From Pseudopelobacter sp964542535 (GTDB taxonomy: Bacteria > Desulfobacterota > Desulfuromonadia > Geobacterales > Pseudopelobacteraceae), in NCBI GenBank assembly GCA_964542535.1, contig CAZIUE010000007.1:62001-126000 (forward strand): a DNA stretch of 64,000 bases. Direction: 5' to 3'. The notes under the pieces were generated by a model, which saw nothing but the letters and a program-made list of their open reading frames with translations, ran no database searches and was not told the origin of the DNA. Every line of letters begins with the position of its first letter. The first letter of the stretch is position 1. A program made the translations under genes and the position numbers. Shown here piece after piece: positions 23,905 to 32,414 of this stretch.

Positions 23905-25712
23905 GACCGTTCACCTCCCATGGTTATGGCGCCCATCGGACAGACGTGCAGGCAGACCCCGCAGCCGCTGCATGTCATGGGATCCACCGCGACTCGTCCG
24001 CTCCCCTCCTGGAAAACCAGGGCCGGGCATTCGAACAGCTTCACGCAGAGCCGGCAGCCGGTGCAGCGTTCGTCCACAACCGGCCGGGGTCGCTCTTCAT
24101 GGCGTACGCTCCTGTCCACCAGGCAGGGGCTTTTGGCGATCACCACCGCCAGGCCGTGATCGCGGGAAAACGCTAGGGCCTCCCTGATAACCCGGGTGAA
24201 GGCCGGCAGGTTGAGCGGGTCGGTGGTACGGCAGAACTCCACGCCGCAGCCGCTGACAATGGAGGCGATATCGACGTTTTTTCCGGCGGGGGTGGCCAGG
24301 GCCGGGGTCGGCTGGTTGCCGGTCATGGCGGTGGTGGCGTTGTCCAGGACCACCACCACGAAGCGGGCTCCCTGGGCCATTGCATCGATCAGCGGGGGGA
24401 TGCCGGCGTGAAAGAAGGTGGAGTCGCCGATGGTCGCCACGATGTCCCGCTGTTGACCGGAGAGCCGGTAGGCTTGGTAGAATCCGGCCGCCTGGCCGAT
24501 GGCGGCGCCCATGCAGAGGACCGTGTCGACCCCTCCCAGGTTGACCCCCAGGGTATAACAGCCGATGTCGCTGGGGAAGATCCCCTGGGGTGCGGCCCGC
24601 TTGATGGCGAAGAAACTGGCCCGGTGGGGGCAGCCGGGGCAGAGGGTGGGGCGTCTGCCGGCGGCCGGGGCAGCCTCGGGAAGCACCGCCGGCGGCGTAC
24701 CGGCGAATTCACAGAGAAGACGCTCGATCGTCTCCGGCGACAGTTCGCCCGCCTCGGGGACGAAGCCGGACAGTTTTCCCCGTACCCGCCGGTGATCGCG
24801 GAGTTGCAGTTCAATCACCCCGGTGGTCTCCTCCAGGACCAGGACCTCGTCGTACCCGGAACGGATCTCCTGGATGAACGCGGTGTGGAGGGGGTAGGGT
24901 TGGAGCACCTGGAAGAAGGACAGGCAGTCCAACAGGTTTGAGTCGTCCATGACCTCCCGGGCGTGGGCGGCAGCCACGCCCGAGGCGACCAGGGCGCGGC
25001 GCCCTCCCGGAACCCGGTTCAGGCAGCGGGGCGCGGTGGCTGGATAGGCGGCGATCTCTGAGAGTTTGCTGATGAGTTCCCGGTGCAGCTCGAAGCGGTA
25101 TGTGGGGGTGGCTGCCCAACGCTGGGGATCCTTCTGGAAATCGGCCGTGAACATCTGCTCCACGGGGGGGCGGGGAACGATGCCCTGGCAGGCGTGGCAG
25201 ACGCGGGTTGTGGGCCTGAGCATCACCGGAATCCCGAACTCCTCGGACAGCTGGAAGGCAAGGCCGGCCATCTCCCGTGCCTCCGCCGGGGTGGAGGGGT
25301 CGAGGACCGGTATCTTGGCCTGCATCGCCATCAGGCGGGAATCCTGTTCGGTCTGGGATGAATGGGGGCCGGGGTCGTCGGCGCTGATGACGACGAAACC
25401 TCCCTTCGTGCCGAGATAGGCCGCGCTCATCAGGGGGTCGGAGGCGACGTTGAGCCCCACCTGCTTCATGGCGGTGGCACTTCGCAGGCCGGCCTGGCTG
25501 GCTGCGTAGGCGATCTCGAAGGCGACCTTCTCGTTGATCGCCCATTCCACGTGCATGACGGTCCCCTCGGCCCTGTGCCAGGCCTCGATCGAGGAGAGGA
25601 TTTCGGAGGCGGGCGTACCCGGGTACGAGGCGGCCACAACGCAGCCGTTTTCCACCAGGCCGCGGGCAATGGCCTCGTTTCCCTGCATTACTACCGGTTC
25701 ATGTTCAGACAA
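23901..25712 (-). CDS. iorA: Indolepyruvate:ferredoxin oxidoreductase alpha subunit
   Basis: The 603-residue catalytic subunit has the N-terminal oxoacid oxidoreductase domain (ASYPGTPASEILSSI, EWAINEKVAFEIAYAAS, ADDPGPHSSQTEQD) and the thiamine-diphosphate domain (CPGCPHRASFF, DIGCYTLG, IGDSTFFHAGIPPLIDA, NATTAMTGNQPTP). Two C-terminal 4Fe-4S motifs follow (CTGCRLCVKLFECP and CSGCGVCLHVCP). I prefer the TTG at 25712, which has GGAGG 8 nt upstream. The frame also has GTG at 25730 and ATG at 25727, but these lie about 15-20 nt from the likely transcript start and lack a well-placed ribosome site. It is the first gene of iorA-iorB-paaK. Confidence 0.93.
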   Translation of the reverse strand: MSEHEPVVMQGNEAIARGLVENGCVVAASYPGTPASEILSSIEAWHRAEGTVMHVEWAINEKVAFEIAYAASQAGLRSATAMKQVGLNVASDPLMSAAYLGTKGGFVVISADDPGPHSSQTEQDSRLMAMQAKIPVLDPSTPAEAREMAGLAFQLSEEFGIPVMLRPTTRVCHACQGIVPRPPVEQMFTADFQKDPQRWAATPTYRFELHRELISKLSEIAAYPATAPRCLNRVPGGRRALVASGVAAAHAREVMDDSNLLDCLSFFQVLQPYPLHTAFIQEIRSGYDEVLVLEETTGVIELQLRDHRRVRGKLSGFVPEAGELSPETIERLLCEFAGTPPAVLPEAAPAAGRRPTLCPGCPHRASFFAIKRAAPQGIFPSDIGCYTLGVNLGGVDTVLCMGAAIGQAAGFYQAYRLSGQQRDIVATIGDSTFFHAGIPPLIDAMAQGARFVVVVLDNATTAMTGNQPTPALATPAGKNVDIASIVSGCGVEFCRTTDPLNLPAFTRVIREALAFSRDHGLAVVIAKSPCLVDRSVRHEERPRPVVDERCTGCRLCVKLFECPALVFQEGSGRVAVDPMTCSGCGVCLHVCPMGAITMGGERS

Positions 25713-25747
25713 TGGAACTCCCTCCATCACGGGGATCGTAAAAACTC

Positions 25748-25779
25748 CTTATACTGGTAGCCGGTGGCTGTTTTGTCAA
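25748..25779 (-). promoter_or_regulatory. Putative promoter of iorA operon
   Basis: On the minus strand a perfect TTGACA (25779-25774) and TATAAG (25753-25748) are 20 bp apart. The spacing is long for sigma-70, which suggests that activation needs a regulator. Confidence 0.4.
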
Positions 25780-25864
25780 TACAAACCAGCCGGAATGAGT
25801 GCTGTTCGCGAGGAAACGGGGATGGTGGGAAGCGAGGGGGCGGAGGGACAGGGTGCATGATCCT

Positions 25865-27286
25865 TCAGCGCCTGGATCTATCCGTCGACGGAGTCGTGCC
25901 GTAGGCCGGGCAGCGGGCAATGCGCCGGTCGATCTCTCCAATCAGGTCGCGGTAGCGCCTGCTGTCCACGCCGCCGAACCGTTGTTCGAGATCGGCCTTG
26001 TGGATGGCCTCGGGAAGGTCGGCAACGGCGGGGAAAAAGAGATCCTCCCGGGGGAGGGAGGAAAAACGCTCCTGTAGCCGGCGCGCGCTCTCCGCGGACT
26101 CGGTACAGACCTTCGCGAAACGGATGCCGGCCCGATCCGCTGCCAGATCCACGAAGCTGAAGCCGCTCCCGCCCCGGCCGGCGTCCAGCAGTTCCTTGAA
26201 TTCACCGATGGCGCTGCTGGCCCCCTGGTCGGCGAGCAGTTTCAGGCCGGCCGAGATGACGAAGTGGAGTCGCAGGTCCTCTCTCCCGCCCAGCAGAACG
26301 GCGCGGGACCGCGGCATGCGATCCCGGAGTCCGGGATCGAGGCTGACTCCGGCCAGCCTGCCGAAACGGTAGTCTCCCAGGAAAATGGCAAGGGCCAGGA
26401 GCGCCGAGCTGTTTTCCCGGACCGGGTCTCCGGTCACGGACCTGTGGCGGGCGAGTTGGAACAGGGGAGTCAGGTAACTGGCGAGTGACGGGGGAGTGGT
26501 TGCCGGGAGAGCGCGGTCGGTCTCCCACAGCCGGGCATAGTAGGCGCTGACGCGGGAATTGTCCCAGGGCGTGTCGCCTCCGCCGGCGAGGTCGCGTAGG
26601 TTGGACAGCTTCGCCTGCAAGCGCTTGAGCCGCTCCTTCAGCAGAGGGAGCGACCCCAGCGTGACCCTGACCGTATCCGTGCCCATGTCCAGAGAGCGCA
26701 CCGAAGTCATCAACGCCGTCCCCTCGTCGCTGCCCAGGCCCAGATTGAGGAGCGCCCGCAGCAGGGCCCGTGCCGGGCCCGGGGGGAGATCGATCCTGCC
26801 GATCTTCAGCGACGCGATGTTCACGCCGTCCTGGCTGGGCAGCAGCTCTCCCCGCAGGTTCAGGTAGCCTCCCCGGGTGATGGCCGGCAGGCGCACGCTC
26901 GCCTGAAGCGACAGAAACCAGGGATACACCCGGACACGTCCCGAAAACCGGGGGACGGCCCTCCGGACCAGGGTCATCACCGCGTTCAGGTCGTCCTGCG
27001 ACGCCGAAAACGAGGCGGTTTCCCGCTGGCCGTTCAGGGCGCTCTGAACGGCCAGTGCCAGGTTCCGGACGCGTTGGACGGAATCCACGGTGGGCACGGC
27101 GGTTTCAACGATCAGCGGTTCCCGTTCCACGGCCAGGCAGACCAGGAGCAGCACCAGTGCCAGGGGTGCCAGGAAGAGGGTGGCGCCCATTAACGCATAA
27201 CGTCGTTTTTTTTTAATGTTTCGTGCGCGCGACGGGTCGGACTGCAATGATCCTGATGGGTGTTCGCCGGGGAAGTGGTCGTTCAT
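25865..27286 (-). CDS. Membrane-anchored protein of unknown function
   Basis: This 473-residue protein has a basic cytoplasmic start (RARNIKKKRRYALMG), one membrane anchor at about 33-54 (a long Leu/Val/Ala stretch) and a large outside part. I do not recognise a catalytic motif. The first third after the anchor (ASFSASQDDLNAVMTLVRRAV, GGYLNLRGELLPSQ) has alternating hydrophobic strands like a lipid- or membrane-facing beta domain. The last third is helical with many Arg/Asp residues. It stands alone on the minus strand between iorA and the ferritin-like gene. Function is open. Confidence 0.7.
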   Translation of the reverse strand: MNDHFPGEHPSGSLQSDPSRARNIKKKRRYALMGATLFLAPLALVLLLVCLAVEREPLIVETAVPTVDSVQRVRNLALAVQSALNGQRETASFSASQDDLNAVMTLVRRAVPRFSGRVRVYPWFLSLQASVRLPAITRGGYLNLRGELLPSQDGVNIASLKIGRIDLPPGPARALLRALLNLGLGSDEGTALMTSVRSLDMGTDTVRVTLGSLPLLKERLKRLQAKLSNLRDLAGGGDTPWDNSRVSAYYARLWETDRALPATTPPSLASYLTPLFQLARHRSVTGDPVRENSSALLALAIFLGDYRFGRLAGVSLDPGLRDRMPRSRAVLLGGREDLRLHFVISAGLKLLADQGASSAIGEFKELLDAGRGGSGFSFVDLAADRAGIRFAKVCTESAESARRLQERFSSLPREDLFFPAVADLPEAIHKADLEQRFGGVDSRRYRDLIGEIDRRIARCPAYGTTPSTDRSRR

Positions 27287-27439
27287 GAATGGTTCCTGCT
27301 GCTGGAGCGAGATGGTTTTGCGAGTAACAGTCTGTTTTTAAAGTACTATGTTTTTGCCCTGGTCCGGAGGTCGCACACAGTGGGGAAGATGGCCTGTGAT
27401 GTTGCCCTCAGGGAGGCGTCTCTCTTGATTTTTCTCCTG

Positions 27440-27475
27440 TTGACACCGATCCCGTTGGTGATACTACAGATAGTA
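27440..27475 (+). promoter_or_regulatory. Promoter and operator-like dyad of ferritin-like gene
   Basis: TTGACA (27440-27445) and TACTAC (27462-27467) are 16 bp apart. The dyad TACTACAGATAGTA (27462-27475) covers the -10 and the start point, as expected for a repressor site. Confidence 0.45.
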
Positions 27476-27513
27476 CGAAACTAAAATCATTTTTGAGAAA
27501 GGAGACCGATCAG

Positions 27514-27987
27514 ATGAACATTTTCGCAGCCGGTGACGTTTTGCAGTTTGCCATAGGCATGGAGGAAAATGGTGCGCATTTTTATCGTCAGGCCGCTGAG
27601 CTCTCTGAAAACAGCGATGTGAAAAAACTGTTTCAGTATCTGGCCTCCGAAGAACAGGATCATCAGAAAACATTTGAAACTCTTCTTGCCAAGGTAGAGG
27701 TGCATGAGCCGATTGAAGACTATCCGGGCGAGTACATGGGCTATCTTCACAGCTACATCAACGGCAAGGCCAGTTCAGTGTTCTTCACCGATGACATCGC
27801 TGAACTGAAAACCATCGACGTCTCCCACGCCCTGGATTTCGCCATGAAGAGAGAGATGGCCTCCATCCTCTACTACACGGAGCTGAAGGATTTCGTGGGA
27901 GAAAAAGACCAGAAGACCGTTGACGCCATCATCGATGAGGAGCGCAGGCACGTCGCGCAGCTGTCCGAGACGAAGAAGCTCTTCTGA
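27514..27987 (+). CDS. Ferritin-like/rubrerythrin-domain protein
   Basis: The 157-residue protein is a four-helix diiron carrier related to rubrerythrin. Its metal ligands are in FAIGMEENGAHFYRQAA (Glu-x2-xxx) and LASEEQDHQKTFE (E-x2-H) in the first helix pair, and in FAMKREMASILYYTEL and IDEERRHVAQL in the second. It lacks the C-terminal rubredoxin domain of true rubrerythrin. It is probably involved in peroxide or iron handling in an anaerobe. The start at 27514 has AGGAG 8 nt upstream; the frame is open 7 codons earlier without a ribosome site. A strong terminator follows. Confidence 0.88.
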   Translation: MNIFAAGDVLQFAIGMEENGAHFYRQAAELSENSDVKKLFQYLASEEQDHQKTFETLLAKVEVHEPIEDYPGEYMGYLHSYINGKASSVFFTDDIAELKTIDVSHALDFAMKREMASILYYTELKDFVGEKDQKTVDAIIDEERRHVAQLSETKKLF

Positions 27988-28010
27988 GCACCGCTCCCCA
28001 ACCAGGCGGA

Positions 28011-28060
28011 CACGCAAAAAGCCTCCCGTTTCTCCAAGCAAGCGGGAGGCTTTTTGCGTG
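28011..28060. terminator. Terminator after ferritin-like gene
   Basis: An 18-bp perfect inverted repeat (28011-28028 and 28043-28060) includes AAAAAGCCTCCCG/CGGGAGGCTTTTT, so it ends in Ts on both strands. Confidence 0.88.
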
Positions 28061-28228
28061 TCTCTCCCTTTCCGCGCTTCCCGTTGGCTTCCCGGAATCT
28101 CCCGTGTCGCGATAGCCTTTACCTGTCAGTAGTATCGCTTAAGGTTCGTGCAGCCCACCGTAACGACAAAACCGGGCAGTGCCGTCACCATTGCACGTTC
28201 ATGGGGTGGCGCGGTACCGCGTGAACGT

Positions 28229-28253
28229 GAAAAAAGGCCGCTGCGACGCGGCC
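28229..28253 (-). terminator. Terminator of DEAD-box helicase gene
   Basis: On the minus strand GGCCGC/GCGGCC (28253-28236, 6-nt loop) is followed by a T-run (28235-28229), 14 bp past the helicase stop. Confidence 0.75.
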
Positions 28254-28266
28254 CTTCTTGTGGTGA

Positions 28267-29694
28267 CTATTCCGTTGTCGCCGTCTCCGGCGCGGACTGC
28301 CCTTCCTGCCCCTTGCCGGCCGGCTTATTCTTCCGCCTGCGGCGGCGCTTGCTGGCCGGAGCGGCCTCACCGGTAGCGGTATCCCGTACAGACCCATCGT
28401 TCCCGATAGCCGATTGCGTGGGGACCGCTTCCGTTCCCTTGGCCGCCGGCTTGCGCTTGCTCCGGGAACGGCTCCCGTCCCGCTTCCCGGCCGCTTCCTT
28501 TCCCCGGAGGGGAGGGGTGGCACGCTTGGGGCGGGCAACCCGCTTGTAGTCGGTGACGAACAGCTCGTCCTCGGCCCATTCACAGGGGATCTTGCCCTTG
28601 ATGTACTCCTCGATGGCCTCCAGGTAGAGGGCGCCGTCCTCGTCAGCCAGGGAGATGGCCTTGCCTTCCGCGCCGGCCCGGGCCGTGCGGCCGATGCGGT
28701 GGACGTAATCTTCGCAGTCCTGGGGCAGGTCGTAGTTGACCACGTGGGTCACCCCGTCGATGTGCAGGCCCCGGGAGGCCACGTCGGTGGCGATGAGGAT
28801 CGGCAGCTCGCCGCTCTTGAACTGCTCCAGGATGCGCAGCCGCTTCTTCTGGTCCACGTCGCCGGAGATCAGGCGGCAGGGGAAGCCGTTGGCGTTCAGG
28901 CGGTCATACAGGTATTCCCCCTCCCGCTTGGTGTTGATGAAGATCATGGTCCGCTCCATGCCGTCCCGGCGCAAAAGCCCCAGGAGCAGCGGGAACTTCT
29001 CCTTGCGCGACGCGTGGTAGATGACCTGCTCCACGTTTTCGGCGGTCATTTTCTCCGGGGTGACCGAGACCTTCTCCGGCATGTTCATGAATTCGTAGGC
29101 CAGCTCCATCACCCGCTGGTTGAGAGTGGCGGAGAACATCAGGTTCTGACGTTTGTCGAAGGGGGGCAGACGGCGCAGGATGAAACGCAGGTCGGCGATG
29201 AATCCCATGTCGAACATGCGGTCGGCCTCGTCGATCACCAGCATCTCGATCTGCTTCAGGCTGTAGACCTTCTGCTTCAGGTAGTCGATCAGGCGGCCCG
29301 GAGTGCCGATGACCACGTCCGCCCCTTCCCGCAGGGCGTCGCGCTGCTTCATGTAGTCCACCCCGCCGTAGATGGCCTGGATGGTAAGGCCGCACTGTTT
29401 GCCCAGAAGCTGGGCGTCCTGCTCGATCTGCACCACCAGCTCCCGGGTGGGTGCCAGGATCAGTGCCCGGGGATGATGGCTTTCTTCGGCACGGGCGCTG
29501 TTCAGCAGACGGGTGAAGAGGGTCACCAGGAACGCGGCGGTCTTGCCGGTGCCGGTCTGGGCCTGTCCGGCCACATCCTTGCCGGAGAGGGAAATGGGGA
29601 GGGTGCGCTCCTGGATCGGGGTGCACTCCACGAAGCCGGCGTCCGCGAGACCGTTCAGGAGCAGTTCCGGCAGGGGTAATTCACTGAATTTCAT
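28267..29694 (-). CDS. DEAD-box ATP-dependent RNA helicase (RhlB/RhlE type)
   Basis: The 475-residue helicase has the ordered motifs Q (FVECTPIQERTLP), I (AQTGTGKT), Ia (APTRELV), Ib (TPGRLIDY), II (DEAD in LVIDEADRMFDMGF), III (SAT), IV (MIFINTKREGEYL), V (ATDVASRGLHIDGV) and VI (HRIGRTARAG). A basic, low-complexity tail from about residue 390 (KRRRRRKNK) probably binds RNA. It unwinds short RNA duplexes in ribosome assembly or mRNA decay. GGAAG precedes the ATG. Whether it is the RhlB or RhlE orthologue is not settled by sequence alone. Confidence 0.93.
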   Translation of the reverse strand: MKFSELPLPELLLNGLADAGFVECTPIQERTLPISLSGKDVAGQAQTGTGKTAAFLVTLFTRLLNSARAEESHHPRALILAPTRELVVQIEQDAQLLGKQCGLTIQAIYGGVDYMKQRDALREGADVVIGTPGRLIDYLKQKVYSLKQIEMLVIDEADRMFDMGFIADLRFILRRLPPFDKRQNLMFSATLNQRVMELAYEFMNMPEKVSVTPEKMTAENVEQVIYHASRKEKFPLLLGLLRRDGMERTMIFINTKREGEYLYDRLNANGFPCRLISGDVDQKKRLRILEQFKSGELPILIATDVASRGLHIDGVTHVVNYDLPQDCEDYVHRIGRTARAGAEGKAISLADEDGALYLEAIEEYIKGKIPCEWAEDELFVTDYKRVARPKRATPPLRGKEAAGKRDGSRSRSKRKPAAKGTEAVPTQSAIGNDGSVRDTATGEAAPASKRRRRRKNKPAGKGQEGQSAPETATTE

Positions 29695-29806
29695 TCATCT
29701 TCCTTGTGTGGTGGTATTGTCAGTCAATGGAAACCAACGTCGTACCATATACCCAGAGGGACGCTCTGGCAACGGAAACCTTCCGAAACATGACGAATTA
29801 CAACGG

Positions 29807-29835
29807 AAAAAAGCCCGCGGCGGAATGCCGCGGGC
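29807..29835 (-). terminator. Terminator of htpG
   Basis: On the minus strand the 9-bp stem GCCCGCGGC/GCCGCGGGC (29835-29813, loop ATTCC) is followed by six Ts (29812-29807), 35 bp beyond the htpG stop. Confidence 0.88.
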
Positions 29836-29869
29836 CGTGAACAGCCTGGTTTTGACGGCAGGGGCGGTG

Positions 29870-31807
29870 TTACTTTGCCGCCGCCTTGACCATCAGCTCG
29901 CTCACCAGGCGGGTGAAGCGCAGGGGGTCCTTGATGGGGGAGCCTTCCGTCAGCAGGGCCTGGTCATAGAGCAGGTCGGCGTAGTCAGCCAGGCGGGCAT
30001 CCTCCTTGCTCTCCCTGAAGATCTCGGTCATGATCTTCATGATCGGGTGGTCCGGGTTCAGCTCCAGCACCCGTTTGGCGTCGGGAACCGGCTGATTCAT
30101 GGCTTTCAGGATCCGCTCCATGTTGGCGTTGATGCCGTACTCGTCGGCCACCAGGCAGCAGGCGCTGTCGGTCAGGCGCTTGGAGAGGCGGGCGTCCTTG
30201 ACCCTGTCCTCCAGGTGGCTCTTGATGAAGGAGAGCAGGTCGCCGTATTCCTTGCGGGCCTCTTCCTGTTTGGTTTCCTTCTCCTTCTTCTCTTCCTCGC
30301 TGTCCAGGTCAACGTCACCGCGGTCCACGGCCTTGAGCTTCTTCTCCTTGTACTCGGTCAGGGCCTGAACCACCCACTCGTCAACCGGGTCGGTCAGGAA
30401 GAGCACCTCGTACCCCTTGGCCTTGAAGGCCTCCAGATGGGGCGATACCTCCAGGGTGGCGCGGCTGTCGCCGGTGATGAAGTAGATCTCCTGCTGGGCT
30501 TCGGGCATGCGCTCCACGTATTCCTTGAGGCTGGTAAAGCTCCCCACCTCGGTGGCGGTGCTTTCGAACAGCGCCAGTTCCTGCAGCTTCTCCTTGTTGG
30601 CGTAGTCGAAGTGCAGCCCCTCCTTGAGCACCGGGCCGAACTCCTTCCAGAAGTTCACGTACTCGTCGTAGTTCTTCTCCTTGACCTCGGTCAGGGTGGA
30701 GAGGATCTTGCCCACCAGGCTCTTCTGGATCCGCTTGATCTGTACGTCCTCCTGCAGGATCTCGCGGGAGACGTTCAGCGGCAGGTCGCTGGAGTCCACC
30801 ACCCCCTTGACGAAGCGCAGGTAGTCGGGGAGCAGCTCCTCGCAGCGGTCGGTGATGAAGACCCGCTTCACATACAGCTGCAACCCCTTCTTGCGGTCGG
30901 CCATGAACAGGTCGAAGGGTTTCTTGGCGGGAAGGTAGATCAGTGCCTTGAATTCGCTGATCCCCTCGGCCGAGAAGTGGATAGTCTTGAAGGGGTTCTC
31001 GAAGTCGTGGGAGATATGCTTGTAGAACTCCTGGTATTCCTCCTCCGTGACCTCGCTCTTGGGGCGGGCCCAGATGGCCTTCATGGAGTTCAAGGTCGTT
31101 TCCTCGGTCTTCTCGATGGTGCCGGCACCTTCGATCTCCTCGCCGTCCACCCCCTTGGGCGTCTCGGTGCGGGTGATGTCCATGACCACCGGGTACTGGA
31201 TGTAGTCGGAGTACTTCTTGACGATGGAGCGGATCTTCCACTCCTCCAGGTACTCCTTGAACTCATCTTTTAAGTGCAGGACGATCTCCGTGCCGCGCTG
31301 GTCGCGACTGCACTCCTCGATGGTGTAGCTGCCGTCGCCGATGGATTCCCAGCGGCAGCCATCGCTGGCTGTGCCCCCCTTGCGGGTCTCCAGGGTGACC
31401 CGGTCGGCCACCATGAAGGAGGCGTAGAAGCCGACCCCGAACTGGCCGATGAGCTCGGGATTATCCGTGGCGGACGTGTCTTTCAACGCCTGCATGAACG
31501 CCTTGGTTCCGGAGCGGGCGATGGTGCCGATGTTCTCCTCCACCTCGGCCATGGTCATGCCGATGCCGTTGTCGCGGATGGTCAGGGTGCCGGCGTCCTT
31601 GTCCGGGATCAGCTTGATCTTCCAGTCGCTGTTCCCCTCCAGCAGCGCCTCGTTGGAGTGGGCTTCGAAACGGATCTTGTCGATGGCGTCGGATGAATTC
31701 GAGATCAGCTCCCGCAGAAAGATGTCGCGGTTGGAGTAGAGCGAATGGATCACCAGGTCGAGCAGTTGCTTGACCTCGGTCTGGAACTGTTTGGTGGTTT
31801 TGGACAT
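29870..31807 (-). CDS. htpG: Molecular chaperone Hsp90
   Basis: The 645-residue ATP-dependent chaperone is full length for bacterial Hsp90. The N-terminal GHKL ATPase carries LRELISNSSDAIDKIR, DNGIGMT and the lid/gamma-phosphate GQFGVGFYASFMV. The middle domain has the catalytic-loop region with Arg (GVVDSSDLPLNVSREILQ), and the C-terminal dimerisation domain ends about 15 residues short of the eukaryotic tail. AAGGAG lies 10-12 nt upstream of the ATG. A sigma-32-like promoter precedes it, as expected for a heat-shock gene. Confidence 0.97.
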   Translation of the reverse strand: MSKTTKQFQTEVKQLLDLVIHSLYSNRDIFLRELISNSSDAIDKIRFEAHSNEALLEGNSDWKIKLIPDKDAGTLTIRDNGIGMTMAEVEENIGTIARSGTKAFMQALKDTSATDNPELIGQFGVGFYASFMVADRVTLETRKGGTASDGCRWESIGDGSYTIEECSRDQRGTEIVLHLKDEFKEYLEEWKIRSIVKKYSDYIQYPVVMDITRTETPKGVDGEEIEGAGTIEKTEETTLNSMKAIWARPKSEVTEEEYQEFYKHISHDFENPFKTIHFSAEGISEFKALIYLPAKKPFDLFMADRKKGLQLYVKRVFITDRCEELLPDYLRFVKGVVDSSDLPLNVSREILQEDVQIKRIQKSLVGKILSTLTEVKEKNYDEYVNFWKEFGPVLKEGLHFDYANKEKLQELALFESTATEVGSFTSLKEYVERMPEAQQEIYFITGDSRATLEVSPHLEAFKAKGYEVLFLTDPVDEWVVQALTEYKEKKLKAVDRGDVDLDSEEEKKEKETKQEEARKEYGDLLSFIKSHLEDRVKDARLSKRLTDSACCLVADEYGINANMERILKAMNQPVPDAKRVLELNPDHPIMKIMTEIFRESKEDARLADYADLLYDQALLTEGSPIKDPLRFTRLVSELMVKAAAK

Positions 31808-31853
31808 GTGGCGTGATTCTCCTTTGGACGAATGGAAATTGCAGGCTTAAACA

Positions 31854-31879
31854 TAATGACGGAGCGATCGTTTTTCAAG
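31854..31879 (-). promoter_or_regulatory. Sigma-32-like heat-shock promoter of htpG
   Basis: On the minus strand a perfect CTTGAAA (31879-31873) is followed after 11 bp by CGTCATTA (31861-31854), a partial match to the CCCCATnT -10 of RpoH. The start site would lie about 40 nt before the htpG ATG. Confidence 0.45.
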
Positions 31880-32001
31880 GGGGGAACGGAGAAACTCGTC
31901 CCCGGGAGGGATAATGACGTTGACGGCCGGGAGCGCGCCCGCTAGTATCGGGCCCATGCCACTGAAGAGATGTCTTGTTTTTTGCCCCTGGCGATGCCGC
32001 C

Positions 32002-32319
32002 ATGTCTGATTCCCGCCTGTCCGACGAAGCCTGGGACTCCCTCTGCAACCAGTGCGGCCGCTGCTGCTTCGAGAAGCTGGAGGACGGCCGGGGCAGGATC
32101 ATCTACACCCAGACCGCCTGCCGCTACCTGGACGTGATCACCCGCCGCTGCAGAATCTTCGAGCGCCGCTTCGAGATCAACCCCCTGTGCGTCAAGCTGA
32201 CCCCCGAACTGGTGCCCCATCTGCGCTGGCTTCCCCCCGACTGCGGCTATCGCCCCAAGCCGGAACGGTTCACCCGCAAGACCAGCCGCGAGCGCCGCAA
32301 ACGGGGGGGGAAGCGCTAG
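32002..32319 (+). CDS. YcgN/YkgJ-family cysteine cluster protein
   Basis: This 105-residue protein has the conserved CNQCGRCC motif at the N-terminus (about residues 14-21), then TACRYLD, RRCRIFERRFEINPLCVKL and WLPPDCGYR. This is the cysteine pattern of the UPF0260/YcgN group thought to bind zinc or iron-sulfur. It ends in a very basic tail (RKTSRERRKRGGKR). The start at 32002 gives the usual N-terminus, but neither it nor the TTG at 31975 has a clear ribosome site. Its function is not established in any organism I know. Confidence 0.82.
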   Translation: MSDSRLSDEAWDSLCNQCGRCCFEKLEDGRGRIIYTQTACRYLDVITRRCRIFERRFEINPLCVKLTPELVPHLRWLPPDCGYRPKPERFTRKTSRERRKRGGKR

Positions 32320-32414
32320 GCGGGAGCCGTCATCGCTCCCGTGGGCCCGAAACCGGGGGAATATCCAGATGGGTGCCCTCTCCCGGGTGGCGGCCGTGGC
32401 GGTGGGAAAGTGAT

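Noticed and set aside
22079..23914. 611-codon fusion frame combining paaK with upstream DNA
   Set aside because: The extra N-terminal part overlaps iorB in another frame and has no motif; the paaK start at 23374 overlaps the iorB stop as expected in an operon.
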